Notes: a model not told the origin generated them from the sequence alone. 64,000 nt of DNA from DAIDKA01 sp035943195 (GCA_035943195.1 DASZCK010000341.1:26689-90688); one strand, 5' to 3'; shown: positions 16,741 through 25,357, counted from the stretch's first letter. A program made the numbers and translations.

Positions 16741-17625
16741 ATGACTGACATGCCCTCGATCGATCAGGAGGACCTGATCCGCCGTCTCAGCCGCGATCTG
16801 GCGGACAGCTACGATGAAGAACTGGAGATGGAAATCGAGGATCGCGACCATCATGCCTACCGGCGGCAGTATTTCTCGGAGCTGTTCCAGCTGCAGGCTG
16901 AGCTCGTGAAGCTGCAGGACTGGGTGGTGGCCAAGCGCGAGAAGGTCGTCATCCTGTTCGAGGGGCGGGACGCGGCCGGCAAGGGCGGTGCCATCAAGCG
17001 CTTCAACCAGCGGCTCAATCCGCGCGTCTGCCGGGTGGTGGCGCTGCCGGCCCCCAGTGATCGGGAGCGCACCCAGTGGTATTTCCAGCGCTACGTGCCA
17101 CACCTGCCGGCGGCCGGGGAAATCGTCTGCTTCGACCGCAGCTGGTACAACCGCGCCGGGGTCGAGCATGTCATGGGGTTCTGCACGCCCGAGGAATACG
17201 AGGAGTTCTACCGCTCAGTGCCGGAGTTCGAACGCATGCTGGTGAGATCGGGCATCCGGCTCATCAAGTACTGGTTCTCCATTACCGACGAGGAGCAGCA
17301 CCTGCGATTCCTGGGGCGCATTCACGATCCGCTCAAGCAGTGGAAATTGAGTCCCATGGATCTGGAGTCGCGGCGCCGCTGGGAGGACTACACCCGCGCC
17401 AAGGAGACCATGCTGGAGCGCTCGCACATCCCCGAGGCGCGCTGGTGGGTGGTCCAGGCGGTCGACAAGAAACGCGCGCGCCTGAACTGCATCCACCATT
17501 TTCTGCAGCAGTTCCCCTACGCCGAGGTGGAGAAGAGCACGGTGGTGTTACCCGAGCGCGAGCGCCATAACGACTACGCGCGCCACCCGGTGCCCCCGGA
17601 CATGCTGGTCCCGGAGATATACTGA
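16741..17625 (+). CDS. ppk2: Polyphosphate kinase 2 family protein
   Basis: A 294-residue PPK2 enzyme, which transfers phosphate between polyphosphate and nucleoside di- or monophosphates. Motifs are Walker A FEGRDAAGKGGAIKRF (about residues 74-89), ALPAPSDRERTQWYFQRYVP, Walker B IVCFDRSWYNRAGVEHVMGF (about 130-149), EFERMLVRSGIRLIKYWFSI, and RIHDPLKQWKLSPMDLESR. The length and single-domain layout fit class I PPK2, most of which use polyP and ADP or GDP, although the class is inferred. An acidic N-terminal segment (DSYDEELEMEIEDRD) precedes the kinase core. A PolyP connection is interesting given the CHAD gene at 46222. The ATG at 16741 is followed immediately by family sequence. Confidence 0.92.
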   Translation: MTDMPSIDQEDLIRRLSRDLADSYDEELEMEIEDRDHHAYRRQYFSELFQLQAELVKLQDWVVAKREKVVILFEGRDAAGKGGAIKRFNQRLNPRVCRVVALPAPSDRERTQWYFQRYVPHLPAAGEIVCFDRSWYNRAGVEHVMGFCTPEEYEEFYRSVPEFERMLVRSGIRLIKYWFSITDEEQHLRFLGRIHDPLKQWKLSPMDLESRRRWEDYTRAKETMLERSHIPEARWWVVQAVDKKRARLNCIHHFLQQFPYAEVEKSTVVLPERERHNDYARHPVPPDMLVPEIY

Positions 17626-17629
17626 GGGG

Positions 17630-18148
17630 ATGCAAATCGTCCCCTGCACCCTGGAGCAGCATGCCGGCGCCGTCCTCGACATCTTCAACGAGGCCATCGC
17701 CAATACCACGGCGCTGTACGAGTACCAGGCGCGCACGCCCGAGAACATCCGCGCCTGGTTCGCGGAAAAAAGCGCCGGCCGCTTCCCGGTGATCGGGGCC
17801 GAGGAGGGCGCAGTGCTGCTGGGGTTTGCGACCTATGGCACGTTTCGAGCGCGTGCGGCCTACAAGTACACCGTCGAGCACTCGGTCTACGTGCACAAGG
17901 ACCATCGCGGCCGCGGCATCGGCAAGGCCCTCATGATCGAGCTGATCGCGGCCGCCCGCGCGCAGCAGTATCACGTGCTGGTGGGCGGCATCGACGCTGC
18001 CAATCGGACCAGCGTCGCGTTGCACGAACGGCTGGGGTTCACCTGTGCCGGCACCGTGCGCCAGTCTGCCTACAAGTTCGGCGGCTGGCTCGACCTGGGT
18101 TTCTACCAGCTCATTCTCGACACACCCGCCAGGCCCGTCGACGGCTGA
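17630..18148 (+). CDS. GNAT N-acetyltransferase (phosphinothricin/methionine-sulfone acetyltransferase-like)
   Basis: A 172-residue acetyltransferase located 4 bp after ppk2, on the same strand. GNAT motif A is HSVYVHKDHRGRGIGKALM (about residues 84-102; the acetyl-CoA pyrophosphate loop RGRGIG), and motif B is GGIDAANRTSVALHERLGF. The start TLEQHAGAVLDIFNEAIANT and the ALYEYQARTPENIRAWF segment match the Pat/Bar/MnaT subfamily, which acetylates phosphinothricin, methionine sulfoximine or sulfone and related amino-acid analogues. The ending RQSAYKFGGWLDLGFYQLIL is also typical. GAGGGG sits very close to the ATG, so the next upstream purines in GGAGATATACTGAGGGG may serve as the binding site. 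Confidence 0.88.
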   Translation: MQIVPCTLEQHAGAVLDIFNEAIANTTALYEYQARTPENIRAWFAEKSAGRFPVIGAEEGAVLLGFATYGTFRARAAYKYTVEHSVYVHKDHRGRGIGKALMIELIAAARAQQYHVLVGGIDAANRTSVALHERLGFTCAGTVRQSAYKFGGWLDLGFYQLILDTPARPVDG

Positions 18149-18154
18149 AAGCCG

Positions 18155-20461
18155 TCAGTGCACCAGGACCGCGCGCGGCGCCTGCGCCACGGCAAGCGCG
18201 GTCATCGCCAGGATGCGGCGCACGGTCGAGGAGGGAGTGAGCACGTGGGCCGGCCGCGCCAGTCCCATGAGAATGGGGCCGATGGTCGTGCCGTCGCGGT
18301 TCAGTACCTTGATGGCGTTGAACAGGATATTGGCCGCGTCGAGGTTCGGGCAGATGAGGATATTGGCCTCGCCCTTCAGCCGGCTGTCCATGAGATTGTT
18401 GCTGCGAATGGTCTCCGACAGGGCCGCGTCCGCGTGCATCTCGCCGTCGCATTCAACGTTCGGTGCCAGGGTGGTGAATATCTCGTAGGCCTCACGCATG
18501 CGGGTGGCGGACTCGCGGCGCGAGGAGCCGTAGTTGGAGTGCGAGAGGAAGGCGACCTTGGGAGTGAGGCCAAACAGATGCACTTCCTGGGTGGCCTGCA
18601 GCGCGATCTGCGCCAGCAGCTGCGCCGAGGGCACCTCATTGACGTAGGTGTCGGCAATGAAGAGCGTACGTCCCTCGAGCATGAGACCGTTGAGCGTGGC
18701 GAGACATGGGGCATCGGGGCGCGATCCGATCACATCGCTGATCTTGGCCAGGTGCGCGTCGAAGCGCCCATGCAGGCCGCACAGCATCGCATCCGCCTCG
18801 CCCAGGCGCACCATCATGGCGGCGATGGTCGTGGTCGAGCGGCGCACGGCATTCTTGGCCGCCTCGGGACTGATGCCTCGCCGACCCATGATGTGGTGAT
18901 AGGCCTGCCAATACTGCTTGAAGCGCGGGTCGTCATCCGGATTGATCAGCTCGATATTTTGACCGGGACGCAGGCGCAACCCGGCTTTGGCAATGCGCTG
19001 TTCGACCACCGCCGGCCGGCCGATGAGCACGGGCTCGGCCAGACCATCATCGAGGGCAAACTGGGCGGCACGCAGCGCGCGCACATCCTCGCCCTCGGCG
19101 TAGACGATGCGGCGCTTCTGGGAGGCGCGCGCGGCCGCGAACACCGGCTGCATGACCAGGCCACCCGCTGCGAACATCTGCGTCAGGCGCTGCCGATAGG
19201 CATCGAGATTGGCGATGGGACGGGCGGCGACCCCGGAGGCGGCCGCGGCGGCGGCGACCGCGGGCGCGATCCGCAGGATCAGCCGCGAATCGAAGGGCTT
19301 GGGAATGATGTAGTCGCGACCGAACTGCAGCTCCTGCCCTGCGTAGGCACTGGCCACCTCTTCGCTGACCTCCTCCTTGGCGAGATCGGCGATCTGGCGC
19401 ACGCAGGCGAGCTTCATTTCCGCGGTGATGCGGGTCGCGCCGCAGTCCAGCGCGCCGCGGAAAATGTAGGGAAAGCACAGGACATTGTTGACCTGGTTGG
19501 GATAGTCCGAGCGGCCGGTGGCGATGACGCAGTCGGGCCGGGCCGCGAGTGCCAGTTCCGGACGGATCTCCGGCTCCGGATTCGCCAGCGCCAGGATGAT
19601 GGGATTGGGAGCCATCTTCTTGACCATCTCCGGGGTGAGCACACCACCGGTGGAACAGCCCAGGAACACATCCGCGCCGACGATGGCATCGCCCAGGGTG
19701 CGTGCCTCGGTGCGCTGCGCATAGCGTGCCTTGGATTCGTTGAAACCGTCCTTGCGGCCGATGTACAGCACTCCCTTGGAGTCACAGGCGAGAATATTTT
19801 CGCGGTTGAGCCCCAGCCCGACCATCAGGTCCAGGCAGGCGATGGCCGCGGCTCCGGCACCCGACACCACGACCTTCACGTCCGAGATCTTCTTGCCGAC
19901 CAATTCCAGCCCATTGTGTATGGCGGCGGCGGAAATGATGGCGGTGCCGTGCTGATCGTCGTGGAACACCGGGATCTTGACGCGCTCGCTCAGCAATCGC
20001 TCCACCTCGAAGCACTCCGGCGCCTTGATGTCCTCCAGGTTGATACCGCCGAGCGTGGGCTCCATGGCGGCGATGATGTCCACGAGCTTGTGGGTATCGT
20101 GCTCGGCGAGTTCGATATCAAACACGTCGATGCCGGCAAACTTACGGAACAGGCAGCCCTTTCCCTCCATCACCGGTTTGGCGGCCAGTGGGCCGATGTC
20201 ACCCAAGCCGAGCACGGCGGTGCCGTTGGTGACGACACCAACCAGGTTGCCGCGAGAGGTGTACTGCGCAGCGCTGTTCGGATCCGCTTCGATTTCCAGG
20301 CAGGGATAGGCGACCCCGGGGGAGTAGGCCAGCGAGAGGTCGCGCTGATTCGACAGCGGCTTCGTGGGGGTAACGGTGATCTTTCCCCGGGTCGGCAGGC
20401 GGTGATAGTCGAGCGCGGCATCGGATAGGGCCTGCTCGGCCGGCGACAGATCTCGTTTCAT
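18155..20461 (-). CDS. maeB: NADP-dependent malic enzyme (malic enzyme-phosphotransacetylase fusion)
   Basis: A 768-residue fused enzyme that decarboxylates malate to pyruvate with NADP. The N-terminal malic-enzyme part (about residues 1-430) shows RGKITVTPTKPLSNQRDLSL, AYSPGVAYPCLEIE, NLVGVVTNGTAVLGLGDIG, EDIKAPECFEVERLL, FHDDQHGTA, VVVSGAGAAAIACL (NADP-binding glycine motif) and FPYIFRGALDCGATRI. The C-terminal part (about 440-768) is a phosphotransacetylase-like domain with RIVYAEGEDVRALRAAQFAL, GRRGISPEAAKNAVRRSTT, ANILICPNLDAANILFN and GLARPAHVLTPSSTVRRI. In E. coli MaeB the PTA domain is regulatory rather than catalytic. Length and order match MaeB. Its 3' end faces the GNAT gene. Confidence 0.96.
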   Translation of the reverse strand: MKRDLSPAEQALSDAALDYHRLPTRGKITVTPTKPLSNQRDLSLAYSPGVAYPCLEIEADPNSAAQYTSRGNLVGVVTNGTAVLGLGDIGPLAAKPVMEGKGCLFRKFAGIDVFDIELAEHDTHKLVDIIAAMEPTLGGINLEDIKAPECFEVERLLSERVKIPVFHDDQHGTAIISAAAIHNGLELVGKKISDVKVVVSGAGAAAIACLDLMVGLGLNRENILACDSKGVLYIGRKDGFNESKARYAQRTEARTLGDAIVGADVFLGCSTGGVLTPEMVKKMAPNPIILALANPEPEIRPELALAARPDCVIATGRSDYPNQVNNVLCFPYIFRGALDCGATRITAEMKLACVRQIADLAKEEVSEEVASAYAGQELQFGRDYIIPKPFDSRLILRIAPAVAAAAAASGVAARPIANLDAYRQRLTQMFAAGGLVMQPVFAAARASQKRRIVYAEGEDVRALRAAQFALDDGLAEPVLIGRPAVVEQRIAKAGLRLRPGQNIELINPDDDPRFKQYWQAYHHIMGRRGISPEAAKNAVRRSTTTIAAMMVRLGEADAMLCGLHGRFDAHLAKISDVIGSRPDAPCLATLNGLMLEGRTLFIADTYVNEVPSAQLLAQIALQATQEVHLFGLTPKVAFLSHSNYGSSRRESATRMREAYEIFTTLAPNVECDGEMHADAALSETIRSNNLMDSRLKGEANILICPNLDAANILFNAIKVLNRDGTTIGPILMGLARPAHVLTPSSTVRRILAMTALAVAQAPRAVLVH

Positions 20462-20575
20462 GGTCGTCCCCTCAAACCCCTTTCCATGGGCCGGCGATTA
20501 TGCGCAAACCCAGGACCAACCGCATCGCCACTGTAACGCTCGGCCTGGGACTTGACGGTCCGGAACAATATCTTA

Positions 20576-20603
20576 TTGACTTAACCAATTAGTTAAATAA
20601 AAT
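20576..20603 (+). promoter_or_regulatory. Promoter with embedded ArsR-type operator (TTAAC-N6-GTTAA)
   Basis: TTGACT at 20576-20581 and TAAAAT at 20598-20603 are 16 bp apart. The spacer holds the perfect inverted repeat TTAAC (20581-20585) and GTTAA (20592-20596). This TTAACCAA-type palindrome is the form I recall upstream of ArsR-SRPBCC pairs and fits autorepression. With a start point near 20610, the transcript would begin at or next to ATG 20611, making the mRNA leaderless; ATG 20602 overlaps the -10 box and cannot be used from this promoter. Confidence 0.65.
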
Positions 20604-20610
20604 GACGCTC

Positions 20611-20955
20611 ATGAACTCCCAGGAAACAGGCTTCCTCGACCGCACTTTCCAGGCGCTGGGCGATCCGACGCGTCGCGCCATCCTCATGCGACTGGCCCGT
20701 GGTCCGGCGACGGTCGGTGAGCTGGCTGAACCCTTCGCGATGTCGCTGCCGGCGATCTCGCGGCACTTGAAGGTCCTGGTGGAGGCCTCCCTGATCCACA
20801 ACCAGCGCGATGGCAAGGGCCGTCGCTGCGAACTGCGACCGGAAGGCCTCGGCGGCGCACGCGACTGGCTCGATTTCCAGCGCCGCTTCTGGAGCGGGAG
20901 CTTCGATCGACTGGATGCCCATCTGAAAACTCGACGAACGGAGCCGAACGAATGA
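20611..20955 (+). CDS. ArsR-family winged-helix repressor
   Basis: A 114-residue (from ATG 20611) winged-helix protein. The HTH region FQALGDPTRRAILMRLARG and ELAEPFAMSLPAISRHLKVL is the ArsR pattern, continuing with the wing (EASLIHNQRDGKGRRCELRP). No metal-binding ELCVCDL motif is present, so it belongs to the non-metal ArsR group normally paired with SRPBCC/AHSA1 genes. The next gene overlaps it by ATGA and is indeed an AHSA1 protein. I prefer ATG 20611 to ATG 20602 because the latter lies within the predicted -10 box. It probably represses its own operon through the palindrome at 20581-20596. Confidence 0.9.
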   Translation: MNSQETGFLDRTFQALGDPTRRAILMRLARGPATVGELAEPFAMSLPAISRHLKVLVEASLIHNQRDGKGRRCELRPEGLGGARDWLDFQRRFWSGSFDRLDAHLKTRRTEPNE

Positions 20956-21413
20956 ACGCGAATCCCACTGTGACTTCACCTCAAGACCCCACGACCCTGG
21001 AACTGCGCCGCGTCTTCGATGCCAGCCCGACGGCAGTCTTCGATGCGTGGATGACGCGCGAGGAATTTGCGGCCTGGATTGGCCCGGAAGGCATGCAATG
21101 CGAGGTACCGGTACTGGAGCCACGCGTTGACGGGCGCTATGAGATCACCATGCGTCTCGCCAATGGCCAGGTGCTGCCGGTGAGCGGGATTTTCAAGCTT
21201 ATCGAACGTCCGCGGCGCCTCATTTTCAGCTGGGGATGGAATGCTGATCCCACCCGGCAGAGTCTCATCACGCTCGAATTCATTCCCCGCGGTGCACGCA
21301 CCGAACTCGTGCTGCGTCAGGAAGGTCTCGGCACGATCGGCAACCGTGATGATCACGGCAAGGGTTGGAACAGCGCCCTGAACAAGCTTGAGCGTCATCT
21401 GGCTGCGCGGTAA
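20952..21413 (+). CDS. SRPBCC (AHSA1-like) domain protein
   Basis: A 153-residue protein of the START/Bet v 1-like SRPBCC superfamily. It has the standard AHSA1 pattern: LELRRVFDASPTAVFDAWMT, AAWIGPEGMQCEVPVLEPRV, GRYEITMRLANGQVLPVSGI, RRLIFSWGWNADPTRQSLIT, and RTELVLRQEGL. The fold has a deep hydrophobic pocket and usually binds a lipophilic ligand. Its ATG overlaps the end of the ArsR gene, so both are made together. The usual interpretation is a small regulated module responding to a hydrophobic compound; no ligand can be deduced. Confidence 0.88.
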   Translation: MNANPTVTSPQDPTTLELRRVFDASPTAVFDAWMTREEFAAWIGPEGMQCEVPVLEPRVDGRYEITMRLANGQVLPVSGIFKLIERPRRLIFSWGWNADPTRQSLITLEFIPRGARTELVLRQEGLGTIGNRDDHGKGWNSALNKLERHLAAR

Positions 21414-21559
21414 GGCACAGCTGGCGTCACGGAATCCTCCTACAGTGAGTCAGATATCCCTTATCCCGGTTCGCGCTGCCGGTGCGTTGGGAGCGGTGAC
21501 GCAGCTGGCTATGCTGTTCGCGCACCCTACTAAGGTGCCAGGCGAGGAAGGAAACAGCG

Positions 21560-22264
21560 ATGTTCGGATCTGCGGCGTTCGCCACGGCGATCGGGGGCCC
21601 CAGCCCGAGTCCCGCCAGAAACGTGGCAATTACCCGGGAACTCCACTCGGCGGCCCTGGACGGTGATGATGAGCGCGTGAAGCGCCTGCTGGCGCAGCTG
21701 CTGGAGTGCCCGAACCGGCGCACCGAGGACCGTCTGCGGGTGCAGGTCGCAGCGCTGGAGGAGCTGTTCTACGCCATGCGCAGCCTCGCCCTCACCGATG
21801 ATCTCACCGGCGTCTACAACCGCCGGGGGTTCGAGTGGCAGGCGACGCGTCTGCTGCGGCACATGAGTCGCGAGCGACGCGGTGCCCTGCTGCTGTACAT
21901 CGATGTCGACAACCTCAAGGTGACCAACGACACCCTCGGCCATGCCATGGGCGATCGGCTGCTGCGGGCCGCGAGCACCGCGCTGCGTCGAGCGTGCGGG
22001 GAAAGCACCGTCATTGGTCGCATCGGTGGCGATGAGTTTGCCGTGCTGTCACGCCAGATCGGTGCCGACACCAACGGTCTGCTGCGTCGGCGCATCAGTG
22101 AAGCCATCGAGGACTGCAATGCCAAAGGGCAATTCCCGCCCTTGTCCATGAGCATCGGTGCGGCCGACTTCGATCCGCTGCGGCCGGCGTCGATTCTGTC
22201 GCTGCTGGAGCGCGCCGATCGCGCCATGTACGTGGAAAAACTCCGCAAGGGAAATCACGCATGA
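21560..22264 (+). CDS. Diguanylate cyclase (GGDEF domain)
   Basis: A 234-residue cytoplasmic protein making cyclic di-GMP. The GGDEF domain occupies about residues 75-230: LTDDLTGVYNRRGFEWQATR, LYIDVDNLKVTNDTLGHAMG, RIGGDEFAVLSRQIGAD and SMSIGAADFD. The active-site loop is intact (GGDEF) and the metal-binding Asp is present (YIDVDNLK). No obvious RxxD inhibitory site is seen five residues before GGDEF. The N-terminal 70 residues are helical with no recognised sensor domain. GAGGAAGGAAA is a strong ribosome binding site. The next gene, a PilZ-like protein, overlaps by ATGA, which suggests a local producer-receptor pair. Confidence 0.93.
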   Translation: MFGSAAFATAIGGPSPSPARNVAITRELHSAALDGDDERVKRLLAQLLECPNRRTEDRLRVQVAALEELFYAMRSLALTDDLTGVYNRRGFEWQATRLLRHMSRERRGALLLYIDVDNLKVTNDTLGHAMGDRLLRAASTALRRACGESTVIGRIGGDEFAVLSRQIGADTNGLLRRRISEAIEDCNAKGQFPPLSMSIGAADFDPLRPASILSLLERADRAMYVEKLRKGNHA

Positions 22265-22602
22265 AACTTGAAAGAGCCGAACGACGCATGGACGTCACCA
22301 TGGCGGGACGTCTGGCAGCGGTTGGTTCTGATCCGAATTGTGAGTGGGTCTCGATCAAGAACATCAGCGGTCATGGCGCCAGAGTCATCAGCTGCCGGCG
22401 CTGGCAGGTGCATGAGCCGGTGTTCCTGGCCGAAACCGTCGGCGATCAGCACCTGGATGCCGAAGTCATCTATTGTCAGCGGCTGGCGAGCGAGCGCTAC
22501 GCCGTAGGCCTGAGATTCACTTCATTCGCGGCGACACATGAGAGCATGTGGGCGCCACGGCCGTCGCTGCAGGCCGCCTTGCACCGCGTCCACGCCCGCT
22601 AG
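22261..22602 (+). CDS. PilZ-domain-like protein (putative c-di-GMP receptor)
   Basis: A 113-residue protein coupled to the diguanylate cyclase gene (ATGA overlap). PilZ domains bind c-di-GMP through an RxxxR motif and a D/NxSxxG motif. Here RAERR (residues 5-9) and NISGHGARV (about 36-44) match these and have the expected spacing. The stretch VFLAETVGDQHLDAEVIYCQ and ERYAVGLRF fits the later PilZ strands (VxWxxxGxxGLRF type). It is thus likely to sense the product of its neighbour. The stop overlaps by four bases with the convergent YihY-type gene. Confidence 0.75.
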   Translation: MKLERAERRMDVTMAGRLAAVGSDPNCEWVSIKNISGHGARVISCRRWQVHEPVFLAETVGDQHLDAEVIYCQRLASERYAVGLRFTSFAATHESMWAPRPSLQAALHRVHAR

Positions 22603-23477
22603 CGCGAAGCGCCGGGCACGTCGGCTTGCGGGTCGCGCCGCAGCCCGCCGAGCACCGCGGTGAATTCGGCGCCAAACAGAAAGATCTGGGCACTGTAATA
22701 CAGCCACAGCAGCAGCGCGGCGAAAGACGCTGCGGCCCCGAAGGCGGTGGGTTGGGTGGAATGCGCAAGATACAGTCCGATGGCCCAGCGGCCGATATAG
22801 AACAACGCCGCCGTCAGTACCCCGCCCCATAGCACCACCCGCCAGGGCAGACGGCGGGCCGGCATGTACCGATAGATGAGCGCAAACAGACCCGCGACCA
22901 GCAGCAGCGACACAATGAAATCCAATCCGCCGATCACGCCGATGACCGCGGCATGATTGGCGGCGACATCGCGGCGCAAGGTTGCCAGCGCGGTTGTGAT
23001 GGTGAGTGAAACCAGCAGCAGAAATCCCAGCGCGAGAATGAAGCCGAAGGAGAGCAGGCGCCGGCGGATCCAGCCGCGGATGCCACGCGTCGCAGGCGTG
23101 GTGTCCTCCCAGATGGTCTCGAGCGCATATTCCAGCGCCGAGAACACCGTGGTGGCGCTGATGACCAGCGTGACGGCGCTCACCCAGGTGGCCAACAATC
23201 CCTGTGTCTGCTGGGAACTCTTGACGGCGCCCAGCAGGATGCGCGCCGTTGCGGCGCCGAAAAGCTCAGTCAGCTGGTAGCCGATCTGTCCATAAGCGGC
23301 GGAGGAGCCGATGACCAGGCCGGCGAGGCTTGACAGGATGACCAGTAGTGGCGCCAGGGAGAAGGCGCAATAAAATGCCAGCGCCGCCCCAGTGGTCGAA
23401 GCGTTGTCCGAACTCCAGTATTCACCGGAACGTCGCACCAGGCGCGCGCCGTTGCGGATGGCGGTGGGAAGGCGCAT
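22599..23477 (-). CDS. YihY/UPF0761 family inner-membrane protein (formerly RNase BN-like)
   Basis: A 292-residue membrane protein. It shows the family pattern: ASTTGAALAFYCAFSLAPLL and VILSSLAGLVIG, LATWVSAVTLVISATTVFSA, ALETIWE, RLLSFGFILALGFLLLVSLT, a segment near IYRYMPARRLPWRVVLWGGVLTA, and GAAASFAALLLWLYYSAQIFL with FGAEFTAVLGG. About six TM helices are present. Once called RNase BN, this family has no proven nuclease activity and its role is unknown; transport or envelope functions are suspected. I chose the ATG at 23477, as the frame upstream to 23540 shows no family sequence. Divergent MscS-type gene starts 62 bp away. Confidence 0.85.
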   Translation of the reverse strand: MRLPTAIRNGARLVRRSGEYWSSDNASTTGAALAFYCAFSLAPLLVILSSLAGLVIGSSAAYGQIGYQLTELFGAATARILLGAVKSSQQTQGLLATWVSAVTLVISATTVFSALEYALETIWEDTTPATRGIRGWIRRRLLSFGFILALGFLLLVSLTITTALATLRRDVAANHAAVIGVIGGLDFIVSLLLVAGLFALIYRYMPARRLPWRVVLWGGVLTAALFYIGRWAIGLYLAHSTQPTAFGAAASFAALLLWLYYSAQIFLFGAEFTAVLGGLRRDPQADVPGASR

Positions 23478-23538
23478 GAAGGACCAGTGTACCGTGGAAA
23501 ACAGGGCATATCGGCGCCAAATCGGGCAGCATGAGTCC

Positions 23539-25356
23539 ATGCACAGACCCGGAAAATGGCTGCTCCTCGGCCTTTGCGCCCTCGCGCAGTACGGCGCGTG
23601 TCAGCCTGCCGCGCCGACCCGGGTGTCGGTGTTGAGCGGCGCCCAGGTCATTCAGATTCTGGATGACACCGTCGATTGGTACCGGGCGCTGGGCACGCAG
23701 CAGGAAAATGCCACGCAACCCAGTGACCTGCTGATCCTGTTCGCGAACCGTCAGACGGCCGACAAAGTCGTCAGCTTGGCGTTCGACATTGCCCGCGCCA
23801 ATGCGGAACTCCTAAGCAGCGAGGCCGATTCCGACACCGACGCGCTGTCGCAATCGCAGTCGCACTCCCAGCAGCAGGCCCAACTGGACAGTGAGCAGCA
23901 GGCCATTACCCAGGAGATGGCGACCGACCGGACCAAGGCCGCGGCGGCCGGGAAGGCCGGCGCTGACCTGCAGGCGAAGCTCTTGGAGCTGCAGGGTGAA
24001 CTGGCGATGGTCAACGCCCGCCGCAACCTGCTGGATACCATGACCGAATTTGTTCGCAGCAGTGATCCGAAGGCTGCGAATGCCAACGCTCTGAAGGCGC
24101 AGATCGACGCCATCGCCGCCACGGTGCCGAGCGCCGCTCTCACCATCGCGCCCGGCGCGACGCCCGCTGCGACGCCTGCAACGGCCGCAACCGCTGCAGC
24201 GAGCACCACCGCCGCACCCGCAGCGCCGGCACGTTCGGGAATCTGGGACCTCGGCGTCGAGGTCTTCCGGCAACGCAGTAAGATCGGCGCCATCGAGTCG
24301 ATCGATGCGCGCACCGCCGCACTGGCCGATACCTTCCGCCGAATCAGCGCCGCACCGCTTGCGCAGTTGCAGGGTTACTCAGCGCGCAGCAACAGCCTTG
24401 CCGCCCAGGCCGACCATGCCAGCGGGGCGGCCCTGAAGGGCCTGCGTGATCAGTTCGACACCTTGGCGTGGCTGTTCAAGCAGACCTCCGACATGCTGCT
24501 GCCACTGGGCAAGGAACAGGTGCTGCTGAAGCAGTACCGACGCAATCTTGCGAGCTGGCACAGTTCAGCTGAAAAGCAGTATCACCAGGCCCTGACTTCG
24601 CTTGGCATCCGCATCGGCATCGTCCTTGGCATACTCGCCATCGTATTCGTGCTCGGTGAAGTGTGGCGGCGTGCGGTGATCGGCTACGTACACGATCTGC
24701 ACCGCCGCTATCAGTTGCTGCTGGTGCGCACCATCGTGGTGTGGACGATTGCACTGGCGGTGATCTGTTTGAGCTTCGTCACCCAGGTCAGTACCTTCGC
24801 GACGTTTGCCGGTCTTTTGACCGCGGGGCTCGCGGTGGCGATGCAAAGTGTCCTGGTCTCGGTGGTGGGCTATTTCTTTCTCATCGGCAAGTATGGCCTG
24901 CGGGTGGGCGATCGCATCCAGATCGGCGCGGTGGTCGGGGAGGTTTTGGATATCGGCCTGGTCAGACTGCACCTGCGGGAGCTGAATCAGCAGGGCCCCT
25001 TGGGCGCCACCGGACGGGTGGTGGCCTTCGCCAATTCAGTGGCCTTCCAGGCGGCCGGTGGCCTCTTCAAGCAGCTGCCGGACAGCGATGTCAGCTGGCA
25101 TGAAACCACGGTGCCGCTGCCGGCGGTGAGCGACTACGCGGCGCTGAAGGCCAAACTGCTGCACGACATCACCACCGCTATCGGCGAGCACCGTCCGGAG
25201 CGTGCACCGCAGGTGCAGATGCGTCTGGCCGCTGGCCACATGGAGGTGCTGATCCGCTATGCCGTCGGTTTCACCGAGGCGGCGCAGATCGATGAGCGGG
25301 TGGCGCTGGCGGTACTGGGCGCGATCGCCCAGTACGTGCCAGCCGCTGGCGGCTGA
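23539..25356 (+). CDS. Large MscS-family mechanosensitive channel with periplasmic coiled-coil domain
   Basis: A 605-residue protein. A signal-like N-terminus (WLLLGLCALAQYGACQPA) ends in a possible lipobox cysteine. Residues 30-220 are helical and Gln/Ser/Ala-rich (DALSQSQSHSQQQAQLDSEQ), probably coiled coil. An Ala/Thr/Pro linker follows (GATPAATPATAATAAASTT). The membrane part begins near residue 350 (IGIVLGILAIVFVLGEVW, IVVWTIALAVICLSFVT, FAGLLTAGLAVAMQSVLVSV). The pore-lining TM3 and beta domain follow: GYFFLIGKYGLRVGDRIQIG and AVVGEVLDIGLVRLHLREL. The gene starts at ATG 23539, close to the divergent YihY gene. The layout resembles large MscS-like channels of the YnaI/YbdG/MscK types, but the long linker and coiled coil are distinctive. 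Confidence 0.82.
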   Translation: MHRPGKWLLLGLCALAQYGACQPAAPTRVSVLSGAQVIQILDDTVDWYRALGTQQENATQPSDLLILFANRQTADKVVSLAFDIARANAELLSSEADSDTDALSQSQSHSQQQAQLDSEQQAITQEMATDRTKAAAAGKAGADLQAKLLELQGELAMVNARRNLLDTMTEFVRSSDPKAANANALKAQIDAIAATVPSAALTIAPGATPAATPATAATAAASTTAAPAAPARSGIWDLGVEVFRQRSKIGAIESIDARTAALADTFRRISAAPLAQLQGYSARSNSLAAQADHASGAALKGLRDQFDTLAWLFKQTSDMLLPLGKEQVLLKQYRRNLASWHSSAEKQYHQALTSLGIRIGIVLGILAIVFVLGEVWRRAVIGYVHDLHRRYQLLLVRTIVVWTIALAVICLSFVTQVSTFATFAGLLTAGLAVAMQSVLVSVVGYFFLIGKYGLRVGDRIQIGAVVGEVLDIGLVRLHLRELNQQGPLGATGRVVAFANSVAFQAAGGLFKQLPDSDVSWHETTVPLPAVSDYAALKAKLLHDITTAIGEHRPERAPQVQMRLAAGHMEVLIRYAVGFTEAAQIDERVALAVLGAIAQYVPAAGG

Positions 25357-25357
25357 T

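Noticed and set aside
18158..20428. A 756-codon open frame on the plus strand opposite maeB
   Set aside because: It is fully antisense to a clear malic enzyme gene, is rich in Gly/Arg/His/Asp without family motifs, and has the typical look of a GC-driven shadow frame.
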